A stretch of 64,000 nucleotides of DNA from an uncultured Planctomycetaceae bacterium (GCA_903861195.1 CAIOTJ010000042.1:1-64000), one strand, 5' to 3'. Counted from the first letter of the stretch, positions 53,596 through 62,900 are shown. Made by a program: numbers and translations. The notes: generated from the sequence alone by a model not told the origin.

Positions 53596-56500
53596 ATGGT
53601 GATGGCTGTGGCTGCTTGGTGGTTGCGTTGTGCGCAGGGACTGGTCCTGGTGGTCGGCCTCGGTCTGGGCTTCGGCCATCGATTGGGCTATGAAACGGGA
53701 AGCGGGCCGGGGGTGGCCTGGGGACAGGCAGCCGATGAGGCGAATCTGCCCGCTGTCGGCAGTCCCCCCGAGACACTTCGGCTCTCCCCGTTCTACACCC
53801 GCTACATCGAGGTCGCAGGCTATCCCATCGTCGCCTCGGGACAGGTGAATGACTACGCCCTGCGGGAAGCCGCCTTCCTCGTGCGGCAGATGGTCGGCCA
53901 TCGTCCCGAGATCCTGCAGGCCCTGGCCGCGAGCGGTTCGCGGATGTGTGTGATCGCCCACAGCGAATTCACCACCGATCTCCCCGACTTCGCCAGGTTG
54001 GGACCGGTGCCGGGGTTCGAGTCGCTCACGGCGAAAGACTATTGGGATGCCCGGGCCCGCGGGACCGGCGGCAGTGCCACCGATCCCTGCTGCTCGTGCG
54101 GCGAAGAAAACCTGCTGGGCTATGCGGGTGACCCCTACGCCAAAGAGTGCCTCCTGCTGCACGAGTTCGCCCATACCATCCACCTGCGGGCCCTGAACAA
54201 ACTTGATCCCACCTTCGACCGCCGTCTGCGCGAGACCTGGCGCGCCGCTCTCGACAAAGGACTCTGGAAGGGAAAATACGCCTCGGTCAACTCGGCCGAA
54301 TATTTCGCCGAGGGGGCCCAGTCGTGGTTCGACGACAACCGCGAAAACGATCACGACCACAACCATGTGAACACGCGGGAAGAACTGCGTGAGTACGACC
54401 CTGGCCTCGCCAGTCTGTGTGAAGAGGTGTTTGGCGACCGCGAGTGGCGCTACACCAAGGCCGCCACCCGTCTTCAGGATCATCTTGCCGGATACGACCC
54501 GGCCCGGGCCCCGCAATTCGCCTGGCCCGAACGGCTCGCCGCGGCCCAGAAAGCCATTCGCGCCCAGGCGATCGCCCGCAGCGAAGGAACGCAGAAACCG
54601 CAGGCCGAGGAGCCACCGAAGAAGCCCGAGGCCGAACCGGCGGGCAGCCCCTGGCTGTCGCTCGAGCGCCTTTACGAGAAGGGGGAATTCGGCGAACAGG
54701 GGGCCCGCACCCCTTTCTGGAGCGAACGGTCGGCCGCTTACTTCACCTGGGAGAAACCGACCGAGCCCAACGCCACGGGTCAGGACCTGGTGCGTCGCGA
54801 CTGCGCCACCGACGCGGCCGAGGTCATCGCCCCCGCCAGCCTGTTTCTGACCGGTGAAGGAACGAACTCGCTCGCCGGTTCCCCCTTCCGGTTTTCCGCC
54901 AACGAACGGCGCCTGTTGCTGTTCACCAACACCCGCCGGGTCTGGCGTGAAAACACCCGGGGAGATTACTGGGTGCTCGATCTCGACTCGCGCAAACTGC
55001 GCCGGCTCGGGGGGGATGCGGCCCCCGCCTCGCTCATGTTCGCGCGGTTTTCGCCCGATGGCGGCCGGATCGCCTACGTGCGGGACAACAACATCTACGT
55101 CGAGAATGTCGAGACCGGGGTGATCACCCCGCTGACGACCGATGGCTCGGCCCGCATCATCAACGGCACCGCCGACTGGGTGAATGAAGAGGAACTCGAA
55201 ATCCGCGATGCGTTCCGATTCAGCCCCGACGGACGTTCGATCGCCTACTGGCAGTTCCATCTCGATGGCGTGCGGGAGATGTCGCTGATCGACAACACGC
55301 AGGGGAACTACCCGCGGGTCATCACCATTCCGTATCCCAAGGTGGGGGAACAGAACTCGGCCACCCGCGTCGGTATCGTGCCGGTCGCCGGGGGAGAAAC
55401 CCGTTGGATCGATCTGCCGGGCGATCCCCGCAATCATTACATTCCCCGCATGGAGTGGACGCCCACCTCGACCGGTCTGCTCATTCAGCAGATGAATCGG
55501 GTGCAGAACACCAACACGGTGTACCTCGCCAGTTTCGAAACGGCGCGGACCCGGGTGGTGCTGGTCGAACGGGATGACGCCTGGATCGAGAACGACAACC
55601 CAATCCGCTGGCTTGATCAGGGACGGCAATTTTTGTGGTTGAGTGAACGCTCGGGGTGGCGGCACCTGTATCGCGCCTCGCTCGATGGCACCTTGACCCC
55701 CATCACCCAGGGAGACTGGGATGTCATGCAGGTCGAGGCGCTCGACCAGGAGGGGGGCTGGGTCTACTTTGCCGCCTCGCCCGACAATGCCACCCAGCGC
55801 TACCTCTATCGCGCCCGGCTCGATGGAACCCAGACCGAACGGATCACACCCGCCGATTCGCCCGGCTGGAACACCTATCGCATCGCGCCGCAGGTCCAGT
55901 ACGCCACGCACGGCGTTTCGCAGTTTCTGACCCCTGCCGCGTTCAACTTCATCAAGCTGCCCAGCCATGAGGTGGTCCGCCCGCTGGCCGACAACGCCCG
56001 ACTGCGGCAGAAACTGGCCACGTTGCGACTGCCGGGGACCCGGTTTGTGAAGCTGCCCATCGCCGACGGCGTGGAACTCGACGGCTGGTTGATGACCCCG
56101 CCCGAGTTCGATCCCACGAAGAAATATCCACTGCTGGTGCACGTCTATGGCGAACCGCACGGCCAGACGGTGCGCGATGCCTGGCTGGGAAACACCGGGC
56201 TCTGGCACGCCATGCTGGCCCAACGGGGCTGTTTTGTCGCCAGCTTCGACAATCGCGGGGTGATCCTGCCCAAGGGGCGGGCCTGGCGCAAATCGGTGCA
56301 TCACAAGATCGGTCAACTGGGCCCGGCCGACCAGGCCGCCGCCCTGAAGGAACTCTGTCGGCAGATTCCCCAGATCGATCCGCAACGGGTCGGCATCTGG
56401 GGCTGGAGTGGCGGCGGCAGTTCCAGCCTGAACGCCATCCTGCAGTATCCCGATCTCTACCAGACCGCGGTGGCCGTGGCGGCCGTTCCCAACCAGAAGC

Positions 56501-57522
56501 TGTACGACACGATCTATCAGGAGCGCTACATGGGCCTTCCCGAAGAGAATGCCGAGGGATACCGGCTGGGTTCACCCCTTACCCACGCCGCCAATCTGAA
56601 GGGCAATCTGCTGATTGTGCATGGGACGGGGGATGACAACGTCCACTACCAGGGAGTGGAACAACTGATGGATGCCCTCATCGCGCACCACCGGCACTTC
56701 GCCGTGCTCCCCTACGCCAACCGTTCCCACGGAATCTCTGAAGGGGCCAACACCAGCCGGCATCTTTTCACCACCATGACGCGGTACCTCGGCCAACACC
56801 TGCTGCAGGCGCCGGCCAATTCCCAATTCGCCGAGCTGGCTCCTCCAGATCTCCCCGTTCCCGCCGGGTACTCCCTGCGGATCGTGCAGGGTTGGAAGCT
56901 GTTCATCGATGACCGGCTCGCCCGCGATCAGCCCGAACCGCTGCGGAAGGCGGTGCAGATTCTCGACGACCAGCTGCGCGAAGTCGAACGGCTGGTTCCG
57001 GCCAAGGCGGTCGAGACCCTGCGGCGGGTCAACCTCTGGTTCTCTCCCGCGTACGAGGGAGTGGGGGCCCGGGCCGAATATCATCCTGGCGAAGCCTGGC
57101 TGCGCGACAACGGCCGCAACCCGCTGATGGTCAAGGGGGTCGAATTCACCGACATTCCCATCTTCGAACAAGAGCTGAAACGCATGCCGAATTTCGTGCT
57201 GCACGAATTGGCCCACGCGTATCACGACCAGGTGCTGGGCTTCGATCATCCCCGCGTGCAGGCACTGTTTGAACAGGCGAAGAGCGGTGGAAAGTACGAA
57301 AAGGTGCTGGTCCAGGACGCCGAGGGAAACCGCCGCGAGGCCCGTTCCTACGCCCTCACCAACCCCATGGAGTACTTCGCGGAACTGAGCGAATCGTACT
57401 TCGGCCGGAACGATTTCTTCCCCTTCGACCAGGCCGAACTGCGCGACCATGACCCCGACATGCACACCCTGCTGGGTGAACTGTGGGGAGTGACACCTTC
57501 GGCGGCCGCCGTGCGGAAGTGA
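53596..57522 (+). CDS. Fusion protease: HExxH domain, S9 prolyl-oligopeptidase/DPP4-like, second HExxH domain
   Basis: A 1,308-aa exported protein from ATG 53596 (AGGGG 11 bases upstream), with a hydrophobic signal (LRCAQGLVLVVGLGLGFG). Three catalytic units are visible. First, a metallopeptidase-like domain (about 60-340): HEFAHTIH at 189-196 and a downstream AEYFAEG (Glu235, Glu239). Second, an S9-type region (about 365-1090): beta-propeller (RFSPDGGRIAYVRDNNIYV), nucleophile Ser938 in WGWSGGGSSS, Asp in GTGDDNVHYQG and His in ANRSHGIS. Third, a C-terminal domain (about 1100-1308): HELAHAYH at 1203-1210 and MEYFAELSESYFG (Glu1259, Glu1263). The two metal domains share their sequence pattern and seem related. 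It is likely secreted or periplasmic. Confidence 0.9.
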   Translation: MVMAVAAWWLRCAQGLVLVVGLGLGFGHRLGYETGSGPGVAWGQAADEANLPAVGSPPETLRLSPFYTRYIEVAGYPIVASGQVNDYALREAAFLVRQMVGHRPEILQALAASGSRMCVIAHSEFTTDLPDFARLGPVPGFESLTAKDYWDARARGTGGSATDPCCSCGEENLLGYAGDPYAKECLLLHEFAHTIHLRALNKLDPTFDRRLRETWRAALDKGLWKGKYASVNSAEYFAEGAQSWFDDNRENDHDHNHVNTREELREYDPGLASLCEEVFGDREWRYTKAATRLQDHLAGYDPARAPQFAWPERLAAAQKAIRAQAIARSEGTQKPQAEEPPKKPEAEPAGSPWLSLERLYEKGEFGEQGARTPFWSERSAAYFTWEKPTEPNATGQDLVRRDCATDAAEVIAPASLFLTGEGTNSLAGSPFRFSANERRLLLFTNTRRVWRENTRGDYWVLDLDSRKLRRLGGDAAPASLMFARFSPDGGRIAYVRDNNIYVENVETGVITPLTTDGSARIINGTADWVNEEELEIRDAFRFSPDGRSIAYWQFHLDGVREMSLIDNTQGNYPRVITIPYPKVGEQNSATRVGIVPVAGGETRWIDLPGDPRNHYIPRMEWTPTSTGLLIQQMNRVQNTNTVYLASFETARTRVVLVERDDAWIENDNPIRWLDQGRQFLWLSERSGWRHLYRASLDGTLTPITQGDWDVMQVEALDQEGGWVYFAASPDNATQRYLYRARLDGTQTERITPADSPGWNTYRIAPQVQYATHGVSQFLTPAAFNFIKLPSHEVVRPLADNARLRQKLATLRLPGTRFVKLPIADGVELDGWLMTPPEFDPTKKYPLLVHVYGEPHGQTVRDAWLGNTGLWHAMLAQRGCFVASFDNRGVILPKGRAWRKSVHHKIGQLGPADQAAALKELCRQIPQIDPQRVGIWGWSGGGSSSLNAILQYPDLYQTAVAVAAVPNQKLYDTIYQERYMGLPEENAEGYRLGSPLTHAANLKGNLLIVHGTGDDNVHYQGVEQLMDALIAHHRHFAVLPYANRSHGISEGANTSRHLFTTMTRYLGQHLLQAPANSQFAELAPPDLPVPAGYSLRIVQGWKLFIDDRLARDQPEPLRKAVQILDDQLREVERLVPAKAVETLRRVNLWFSPAYEGVGARAEYHPGEAWLRDNGRNPLMVKGVEFTDIPIFEQELKRMPNFVLHELAHAYHDQVLGFDHPRVQALFEQAKSGGKYEKVLVQDAEGNRREARSYALTNPMEYFAELSESYFGRNDFFPFDQAELRDHDPDMHTLLGELWGVTPSAAAVRK

Positions 57523-57581
57523 AATGAACCGGTCGGTTCCCGTAGAATGCGGTGTCGTTGCCCACCCCGGATTCCCCGTTC

Positions 57582-58241
57582 ATGTCTGACCCTGTCTCCG
57601 ACGATCCCCTGCTCGACGCCCTGGTGAACCGGGTGCTGCATGGAGACCGGGCCGCGTTGGCCGAGGTCTTCGAGCGTTATCGCGACCGGCTGCGGCGCAT
57701 TGTCTCGTTCCGTCTTGATCCGCGGATTGCCTCCCGCGTCGATGTCGACGATGTGCTGCAGGAGTCGTATCTCAACGCCGAGCAGCGGCTGCAGCATGTG
57801 TGGCGCGAGGTGAATGCCGGGGGAATGTTCGTCTGGTTGCGGCTCATCGTGCAGCAGACCATCGCCGACGTGCACCGCCGGCACCTCGCCGCTCAGTCGC
57901 GCGATGCCAGCCGCGAACGCTCGATCGATTCCGGGCCTCCCGGGGTCTCGTCGGCTTCGTCGATGGCCTCGTGGATTCTCGGCCACATGACCTCTCCCAG
58001 CCAGGCGGCGCTGCGCAAGGAGTTAACCGCGCAGCTCGAGGGAGCCCTCGCCGACCTGGGGGAACTCGACCGCGAGATCCTCATGCTGCGGCATGTCGAA
58101 GAGATGTCGAACATCGAGGCGGCCGCGATGCTGGGCCTGTCCGAGCAGGGGGCCAGTGCCCGGTATGTGCGGGCGCTGTCGCGGCTGCAGCAGATCCTCA
58201 CCCGCATTCCCGGACTGGTCGACCGGAAGACCCCCGGATGA
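57582..58241 (+). CDS. ECF-family RNA polymerase sigma factor
   Basis: A 219-aa sigma factor from ATG 57582; an upstream in-frame TTG (57552) is less likely. Region 2 is visible as LAEVFERYRDRLRRIVSFRLDPRIASRVDVDDVLQESYL with the conserved D-DVLQE core, and region 4 as LGELDREILMLRHVEEMSNIEAAAMLGLSEQGASARYVRALSRLQ, a helix-turn-helix that contacts the -35 element. A Ser-rich linker lies between. The stop overlaps the kinase ATG (ATGA), so sigma and kinase are made together. No anti-sigma gene is adjacent, consistent with control by the kinase, as suggested for other planctomycete ECF groups. Confidence 0.93.
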   Translation: MSDPVSDDPLLDALVNRVLHGDRAALAEVFERYRDRLRRIVSFRLDPRIASRVDVDDVLQESYLNAEQRLQHVWREVNAGGMFVWLRLIVQQTIADVHRRHLAAQSRDASRERSIDSGPPGVSSASSMASWILGHMTSPSQAALRKELTAQLEGALADLGELDREILMLRHVEEMSNIEAAAMLGLSEQGASARYVRALSRLQQILTRIPGLVDRKTPG

Positions 58242-59473
58242 GCCCCGCTCCCGCCAATCCCCTACCTTCGGACGACAGCGACGCGTCGGCCGAGATTTTT
58301 GGTCTGCCGCGCGCGGCGCCCCAGTCCCGGCAGCCGGTCGCCGATCCGCTCGATGTCGCAGTCACCGAGTTTCTCGACGCGCTGCGGGCGGGGCGGCAAC
58401 CGTCGATCGACGAGTTCGCCTCACGCTTTCCCAAGCGGGCGACCGAGGTTCGCGACCTGCTGTCGGTGGCGGCGGCGATGGAGTCGTGGAAGATTGGCAA
58501 AGAGCAGACCCGCGCTCTGAAGGAACTTCCCACCACCGACAACGCCCTCCCCGACATTGGAGGCTGCCGGTTGGTCCGCGAGTTGGGGCGAGGGGGAATG
58601 GGGGTGGTCTACGAGGGGGTGGTGCTCGCCACGGGCGAACGGGTCGCCGTCAAGCTGATGTCGTGGCGCTACTCAAGCGAGATCATCCGCAAGCGGTTTG
58701 AGCAGGAGGCCCGTGTCGCCCGCCGCCTGCGCCATCCCAACATTGTCTCCGTCTCGGACTTCGGCGAAGAACAGGGATGGTGCTATTACATCATGCCGTT
58801 GATTGAGGGCATGCCTCTCGACCGGGTGATCGACCTGTTGAAGGGCCCCCAGGGCAGTGTCTCGGCGGCCGAGATTCGCCAGGATTATCACTCCACCTTC
58901 CCCACCTCCCGCGGGGCGGGACAGGCGGCGGACGCCCCCCCAGCGCGGGTTTTGACGCGGTACGCCTGGACGGCCATCGCGAAGATGGGAATTCAGGCCG
59001 CCTCGGCTCTCGACTACGCCCACGAACAGGCGGTGCTGCACCGCGACATCAAGCCGGCGAACCTGCTGCTCGACCACCAGGGAGTCGTCTATATCACCGA
59101 CTTCGGTGTGGCGATCGACTGGGATTCGCTCCTCACCCGCCAGCCACTGCAGTTGGCCGGGACTCTCGCCTATGTCGCCCCCGAACAGCTCGAAGGCCGG
59201 GCCGATGAGCGCAGCGATGTCTATTCGCTGGGGGTTACTCTCTATGAACTCTGCACACTGACCCCCGCCTACCGCGCCCCCACCAACGAGGCGCTGCTCG
59301 AACTGGTCCGGGCGGCCAGTCCCCCCCGGCCCCGCCAGTTGGTCCCCACGCTGCCCGTTGATCTCGAACGCATTCTGCTGCAGTCAATGGCCCGCCAGCC
59401 CCGGCAGCGGTTTCAGTCGGCCGTCGGCCTGCGCTCCGCTTTGCTCGAATTTGTGAAACAGTCCCGCGGTTGA
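58238..59473 (+). CDS. Hanks-type Ser/Thr protein kinase
   Basis: A 411-aa kinase starting at ATG 58238 inside the sigma-factor stop. A small N-terminal helical segment (EFLDALRAGRQPSIDEFASRFP, about 44-65), common in planctomycete kinases, precedes the kinase domain (about 108-405). Key residues are the glycine loop GRGGMG (117-122), Lys139, HRDIKPANLL with Asp270, DFG (288-290) and APE (314-316). All are intact, so it should be active. There is an insertion (about 203-240) between the N- and C-lobes. No membrane helix or sensor domain follows, unlike most bacterial Hanks kinases, which suggests cytosolic input or activation through the coupled sigma factor. Confidence 0.95.
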   Translation: MSPAPANPLPSDDSDASAEIFGLPRAAPQSRQPVADPLDVAVTEFLDALRAGRQPSIDEFASRFPKRATEVRDLLSVAAAMESWKIGKEQTRALKELPTTDNALPDIGGCRLVRELGRGGMGVVYEGVVLATGERVAVKLMSWRYSSEIIRKRFEQEARVARRLRHPNIVSVSDFGEEQGWCYYIMPLIEGMPLDRVIDLLKGPQGSVSAAEIRQDYHSTFPTSRGAGQAADAPPARVLTRYAWTAIAKMGIQAASALDYAHEQAVLHRDIKPANLLLDHQGVVYITDFGVAIDWDSLLTRQPLQLAGTLAYVAPEQLEGRADERSDVYSLGVTLYELCTLTPAYRAPTNEALLELVRAASPPRPRQLVPTLPVDLERILLQSMARQPRQRFQSAVGLRSALLEFVKQSRG

Positions 59474-59494
59474 GGTCGAGCGGCTCACTCGACC
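59474..59494 (+). terminator. Possible hairpin after the kinase gene
   Basis: GGTCGAG (59474-59480) and CTCGACC (59488-59494) form a perfect 7-bp stem directly after the kinase stop, between convergent genes. No T-run follows, so terminator function is only possible. Confidence 0.4.
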
Positions 59495-59563
59495 CAATCC
59501 CACCGCCAATCCCACGGCCACTCGGATGGCAGGGGGACCCAGATCCCGGTCACCCCACTGCGG

Positions 59564-61015
59564 CTACTGACCGGTCGCGGCGGCTTTCGGTTCCAGTTTG
59601 ATGCCCCGGTGCTTCCAGAGCCGGTCTTTGAGCTGCGGAAACAGCTCGAGCGCGTTGTCGCGAAAGATCTGCCGGGCGATGTGCCGTGCGGTCTGCTCGC
59701 TGATGTCTCCGTTCAACACTTTCTCGGCCAGCGCTTCGGAAACACATTGCCGGTGGAATTCGGTGGCCCCGTAGATTCCCTCGGCATGGTTGCAGTCGGC
59801 CCCCCACATCAGCCGGTTGGAGGGGAAAGCGTCGAGCCACTCGATAAAGGCCCGTTTGGCGGTGGAATAGCCCAACACCGGCAGCCAGACCGAGTCGACC
59901 CAGCAGTGCCTCCAGTGCCGCTGCATGATCACCGCGGTCTCTCCCACCCAGGGAAATCCGCCATGGAAGAGGATGAACTTCGTCTTGGGATTTCCCTCCA
60001 GCAGGTCCACCAGCAGCATGGGGTTCGACCCCTGGATGCGGGCCTGGCCCGTGTGGATCTGGAAGGGCAACTCGTACTTCGCGCTGAACTCGCACAGCCT
60101 CCAGAAGATGAAATCTTCGAAATCCTTGATCTGGGCCGGGGTGAGTGCCGAGCGCGGTTTGCCAAACGCCGCCTCCGCCCGTTCTTTCGAAACATTGTCG
60201 AACTGCAGTGTCCGCTGGTAGGCGAGAGTCGATTTCAGACAGACCGAGCCCTTGTCCCTGGCTTCGAGGAACAGCCGGTCGATCACCTTGAGGTAGTCGT
60301 CCAGGCTGTCCATGGTCAATCCGTGTTTGCTGGCGAAATCGTAGGGACTGTCGACCTTGAACGGATTGTTCGCCGGGCGGTTTTCGTACTCGGACTGGTG
60401 AAACCCCGACACCAGGCTGGTGATGTTGAACACCTGCACTTCCCAGGGGTACGACTGCACGAATTCCAGCCGCGACCAATAGGTGTCGTTGAACATCAGT
60501 TCGATGTTGGCCCGCTCGGTCACCACGTGGTAGAGCCATTTCTGATCGCGGTAATTGTCGAAGATTTTGCGGTTCAGCTCGACCGCCTGCTCGTCGGTCA
60601 GCGTTTCGAAGTCGACGCCGTACAGGTCGCGGTAGGCGGGGAGCTGGTACTGGTAAAAGCTGAGGGACCGCACATTGTCGAAGTCGTGCTTCGCCTTGCG
60701 CCACCACTCCAGGAAGTCCATGTTGTCGTTCCAGGGGGTGATGGGGTTGTAACCCGACAGGTAACTGTTCTGCCACAGCCCCGCCAGATTCACCCCCCGC
60801 CCCTCCTTCGTCTGCCGCAGGGCGGGCAGTTGCTCGAACGGCCAGAGATGGTCGTGGGTGTCGATGAGGGGAATCTGGTTCACCTCGGCTTTGAGCCGGC
60901 GGTACACGTCGGTCGACCGTGTGCCCTGGCCCCAGGCCCACCCCGGCCCCATCACCAGCAGCCACGCCAGCACCACACCACGGACACCGTGCCACATCAT
61001 CGTTCTCCGGTTCAA
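59564..61015 (-). CDS. Secreted TIM-barrel amidohydrolase family protein
   Basis: A 483-aa exported protein (signal GVVLAWLLVMGPGWAWGQ). It begins with LIDTHDHLWPFEQLPAL, where His54 and His56 match the HxH metal site of the PF04909 amidohydrolase group. Later motifs are LPFQIHTGQARIQGSNP, FILFHGGFPWVGE, and NRLMWGADCNHAEG with the metal-binding aspartate. HxH followed by LFHGG and GAD resembles decarboxylating or uronate-isomerase-like branches. The reaction cannot be named. It is convergent with the kinase gene; an overlapping frame of similar length is a shadow. Confidence 0.85.
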   Translation of the reverse strand: MNRRTMMWHGVRGVVLAWLLVMGPGWAWGQGTRSTDVYRRLKAEVNQIPLIDTHDHLWPFEQLPALRQTKEGRGVNLAGLWQNSYLSGYNPITPWNDNMDFLEWWRKAKHDFDNVRSLSFYQYQLPAYRDLYGVDFETLTDEQAVELNRKIFDNYRDQKWLYHVVTERANIELMFNDTYWSRLEFVQSYPWEVQVFNITSLVSGFHQSEYENRPANNPFKVDSPYDFASKHGLTMDSLDDYLKVIDRLFLEARDKGSVCLKSTLAYQRTLQFDNVSKERAEAAFGKPRSALTPAQIKDFEDFIFWRLCEFSAKYELPFQIHTGQARIQGSNPMLLVDLLEGNPKTKFILFHGGFPWVGETAVIMQRHWRHCWVDSVWLPVLGYSTAKRAFIEWLDAFPSNRLMWGADCNHAEGIYGATEFHRQCVSEALAEKVLNGDISEQTARHIARQIFRDNALELFPQLKDRLWKHRGIKLEPKAAATGQ

Positions 61016-61201
61016 AGGTCTCGGACCAGGTCTCCCTGCACGAACCTTACCGGGAGGAGGTGACGGGGACCACCATCATTGCGCCGGGGAATCGCTTGAT
61101 ACTAAGACGGTGATGTCGAATCGGGCGATAACCTGCTTTGGTAGCGGTTGTTGCGGCAGGAGAACTGGTCTTGGCGTAGAATCTTGTATAACAATCAGGA
61201 A

Positions 61202-61813
61202 ATGGAACTCCCAAAGGTGGCTGGCTTGTTTGGTGAGCAGCCTTTCGATGTCTTCGATCGGATGTTTCGAGCCGTGGAACTCGTTCAAGAACGATTGAAT
61301 CGAGCCTGTGAGGCCCTGCGCGAGGCAGGCATAGTCTATGCGGTGGTGGGTGGCAATGCAGTTGCCGCCTGGGTGGCAACGGTCGATGACGGGGCAGTAC
61401 GGAATACCCGCGAAGTTGACCTGTTGCTTGCCGAAGAAGATCTGCCCCGAGCCACAGCTGCGCTGCGAGTTGTCGGTTTTTATCGGACTGAAGTGCTGGA
61501 TACAGTCGTCTTTCTTGACGGACCGGACGGCACGCCCAGTCAGGGGCTACACATTCTTTTGGCGGGAAGAAAAGTCAAACCGGAGTATTCAAGTCCCACC
61601 CCTCAGGTTCATCAGTCGGTCGAGCTCAATCAGAAAAGAGTGGTCAATTTACAGGCACTCGTCGAGATGAAGCTGAACAGCTTTCATCGGAAAGATCAGG
61701 TGCATCTCCTGGATCTCATTCAGATCGGTCTGGTCGATGCGACATGGCCCTCGCGGTTTCCCGCCGAGCTGGGCACCCGACTGCAAAGCCTGCTAGATGA
61801 TCCCGATGGTTAA
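61202..61813 (+). CDS. Nucleotidyltransferase-like protein (AbiEii/MNT type)
   Basis: A 203-aa protein from ATG 61202; a TTG at 61148 would add 18 unlikely residues. The core YAVVGGNAVAAW...NTREVDLLLAEEDL matches the minimal nucleotidyltransferase pattern GG.A......T.D.DLL, with the first acidic residue as Glu (EVD). A later LHILLAGRKVKPEY and the helical VVNLQALVEMKLNSFHRKDQVHLLDLIQIGLV fit AbiEii-type proteins (a lysine-containing K.....R.KD.VHLLDL segment). The gene and its flanks look less GC-rich than the rest of the window, a sign of possible transfer. No obvious antitoxin or toxin partner is adjacent. Confidence 0.8.
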   Translation: MELPKVAGLFGEQPFDVFDRMFRAVELVQERLNRACEALREAGIVYAVVGGNAVAAWVATVDDGAVRNTREVDLLLAEEDLPRATAALRVVGFYRTEVLDTVVFLDGPDGTPSQGLHILLAGRKVKPEYSSPTPQVHQSVELNQKRVVNLQALVEMKLNSFHRKDQVHLLDLIQIGLVDATWPSRFPAELGTRLQSLLDDPDG

Positions 61814-62033
61814 CGCTCCCGGCAGCATGAAAGTGTGTCCGATGTTCCATTGTCGCCAACGATTGCCGGGATGGCGATGACTGGAATTCGTTGGATTTGT
61901 TTTGTCGATTCGCTGCTGACGGTTCGGTCGTGTCCGCGGAGTGTCTGGTGGCACAGGCCAATTGAACTCGGCAATCGGCGTCTGTTAAGGCGGTGCGCAG
62001 CGGACGGGCTGGCCTCCCGCGAAGCGCCCGAAG
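61814..62033. other. Non-coding spacer, less GC-rich
   Basis: The 220 bases between the nucleotidyltransferase gene and the zinc-ribbon gene are less GC-rich than the rest. Frames open here have no recognised motif. It may be the remainder of a transferred segment; nothing specific is seen. Confidence 0.35.
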
Positions 62034-62438
62034 TCAATCGTGCTTCCCCTGGAGATGTCGCCGCGCGCGATAGATCATCAGGTAAATCCCGCTGGCGAAT
62101 GTCCCCAGCACCAGGCCGGCGAAGCCTCCCACAAAACCGCCGAGTATCCAGGGCATCTGCCACCCGGGGTTCAAGGCCGCCAGAATCATCCCCAGCAATC
62201 CGCAGACCAGCACCGAGATGCCAATCCAGACCGCCTGGAATTTGTTGTCACTCCAGCGCAGATTCACGCCGGTGACGGTATCGGCAACCAGATTGTAGCC
62301 CTCCTTGGCCGACGGTTTCGATTTCGGCGTGGCTGCGTCTGGCGATTCGAAAAACTCGCCGCAAAACCGGCATTGGCGCGCCGTCATGGCAATCGACTCG
62401 CCACAGACAGGACAGGGTTTGCGTTCGTCGGGGCCCAT
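62034..62438 (-). CDS. Zinc-ribbon protein with two membrane helices
   Basis: A 134-aa protein from ATG 62438 (a GTG or TTG upstream would add 12 residues). The N-terminus has CPVC...CRFC (Cys pairs about residues 9/12 and 23/26), a zinc ribbon of the kind labelled zinc_ribbon_2 in many bacteria. A linker leads to two membrane helices (FQAVWIGISVLVCGLLGMILAAL and ILGGFVGGFAGLVLGTFASGIYLMIY) and a short basic tail. Function unknown. The gene is isolated on the minus strand, divergent from the DUF1501 gene downstream. Confidence 0.8.
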   Translation of the reverse strand: MGPDERKPCPVCGESIAMTARQCRFCGEFFESPDAATPKSKPSAKEGYNLVADTVTGVNLRWSDNKFQAVWIGISVLVCGLLGMILAALNPGWQMPWILGGFVGGFAGLVLGTFASGIYLMIYRARRHLQGKHD

Positions 62439-62900
62439 GCTTCGCGAGGTCCTTGGTGACGGTCGGGGAACCATTCATTGTGGTGGCAGCAGAGCGCTGG
62501 GAAGAAGTCTCCAGGAGGCTCGGTCCGACGTCAATTCCCACGATCCTCCCCGCGACCGCCGCAAAACTCCGGGCGCTTCCCTGGTGAACACTTGGACCGA
62601 TCGTTCTGTTTCGCCGCACCCCCGGCTTCGACCGGACCACACCCCCTTCCCCAATCGACTCCCTTCCCACGGCGATCGTGGCCCTCGGTCCGTCGATTGT
62701 CTTCCCATCGTTCTCATTCCAGCGGCTTCTCGTGGCCACGGCCGTCGGCTGCACACCGTGCCGAGGCAGCCAATCGTTCCGCCCCTCCTCGATTTCCTCC
62801 GGAGTTCTCACAGATCTGCCGTCTTTGATATATTGAACGCAGCCGTCACGACGATCCCCCCCGCGCCGCCTGTCCCTCCCTCCTCCGAACCCTCCGCCCG
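62439..62900. promoter_or_regulatory. Divergent spacer before the DUF1501 gene
   Basis: About 460 bases separate the zinc-ribbon gene and the DUF1501 gene. The open frames give Ser/Pro/Arg-rich sequence and are not supported. The AT-rich TTTGATATATTGAAC near 62822-62836 is the best -10-like patch for the DUF1501 gene, but no matching -35 was found. Confidence 0.35.

Noticed and set aside
53071-56385. A 1,104-codon open frame on the minus strand opposite the fusion protease
   Set aside because: Antisense to a clearly coding gene; the translation is Gly/Arg/Pro-rich without any family motif. Long antisense frames are expected from the G/C third-position bias.
59550-60995. A 481-codon minus-strand frame almost coextensive with the secreted amidohydrolase
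   Set aside because: Different frame of the same strand; only the 59564-61015 frame shows the signal peptide and metal-binding motifs.
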